From positions 1-58,189 of the forward strand of contig JASBVS010000017.1 of assembly GCA_029960955.1 (NCBI GenBank): 58,189 bases of DNA, written 5' to 3'. The translations under genes and the position numbers were made by a program. Below the pieces are notes generated by a model. The model was not told where the DNA came from. It saw only the letters and a program-made list of their open reading frames with translations, and did not search any database. Origin of the DNA: Bacillota bacterium (GTDB lineage Bacteria > Bacillota > Sulfobacillia > JAIMAT01). How positions within the stretch are numbered: the stretch's first letter is position 1; each line of letters starts with the position of its first letter. This document shows positions 56,982 to 58,189 of this stretch, piece by piece.

Positions 56982-57097
56982 TCCGGCGGCGACCTACTCT
57001 TCCGGGCGGTCGCCCGCCCAGTACCATCGGCGCTGGAAGGTTTCACGGCCGTGTTCGGCATGGGAACGGGTGGGTCCCTTCCGCCATGGCCACCGGA
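56982..57097 (-). rRNA. rrf: 5S ribosomal RNA
   Basis: About 116 bases. The 5' end TCCGGTGGCCATGGCGG pairs with the 3' end GTCGCCGCCGGA; the conserved CCCGTTCCCATGCCGAACACGG-type loop and the GTACTGGGCGGGCGACCGCCC helix are present. It follows 23S rRNA after about 92 bases. Confidence 0.93.
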
Positions 57098-57189
57098 GCC
57101 GGTCGGAAAAGGCTTGCACAGGCGGGAGGCGAGCTCGCCGGGACGGGGTGGCCGTGGGGGATGCGCACGGGCCGTCCGGGAAGGCGAAG

Positions 57190-58189
<1,000 letters not shown>

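Overview
The window is chromosomal DNA from a GC-rich, endospore-forming Bacillota. Evidence for a spore former is spoVT, spoVG, yabP, yabQ and two coat-type genes. GC content is clearly high, GTG and TTG starts are common, and the gene order from tmk to yabR follows the origin-proximal order of Bacillus subtilis. A deep-branching, probably thermophilic high-GC lineage (Thermaerobacter, Symbiobacterium or Limnochordia type) fits, but I cannot name the species.

Region 1 (1-4.4 kb) is accessory. It holds a hypothetical gene, a DUF4064-like membrane protein with a DUF4352 lipoprotein, a 3' tRNA-Lys fragment that looks like the attachment scar of an integrated element lying to the left, a second lipoprotein, a remnant resembling an IS21-family end, and a GNAT acetyltransferase. 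Region 2 (4.4-27.3 kb) is a mixed metabolic stretch on both strands: rlmD, an ABC-2 exporter, greA, pseudouridine salvage (psuG-psuK), a cupredoxin, a SufR-like regulator, an S9 peptidase, a macrodomain protein, an MFS exporter, an M20 peptidase, a coupled dtxR-aminotransferase-dapA operon, Hsp20, an old yellow enzyme, a DUF885 protein and two coat-type genes.

Region 3 (27.3-56.8 kb) is the conserved origin-side block, all on the minus strand. In transcription order it reads tmk, darA, holB, ricT, rsmI, metG, tatD, rsmA, ykuK-like, veg, ispE, a nucleotidyltransferase, purR, ilvA, a small membrane protein, spoVG, a BMP-type nucleoside ABC transporter, glmU, prs, L25, pth, mfd, spoVT, mazG, hup, rqcP, yabP, yabQ, a small HTH gene, divIC, yabR and tRNA-Leu. 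Many neighbours are coupled by 4-base ATGA, GTGA or TTGA overlaps. Region 4 (56.8-58.2 kb) is the end of an rRNA operon: partial 23S, 5S and tRNA-Asn on the minus strand.

The main points of interest are the tRNA-Lys att scar with helically phased direct repeats; ilvA sitting where ridA/yabJ normally lies; a textbook sigma-H promoter before spoVG; a helically phased GTACA repeat cluster beside an orphan HTH gene; and two genes (tmk and the DUF885 gene) whose best start codons are non-canonical (ATC and ACG).
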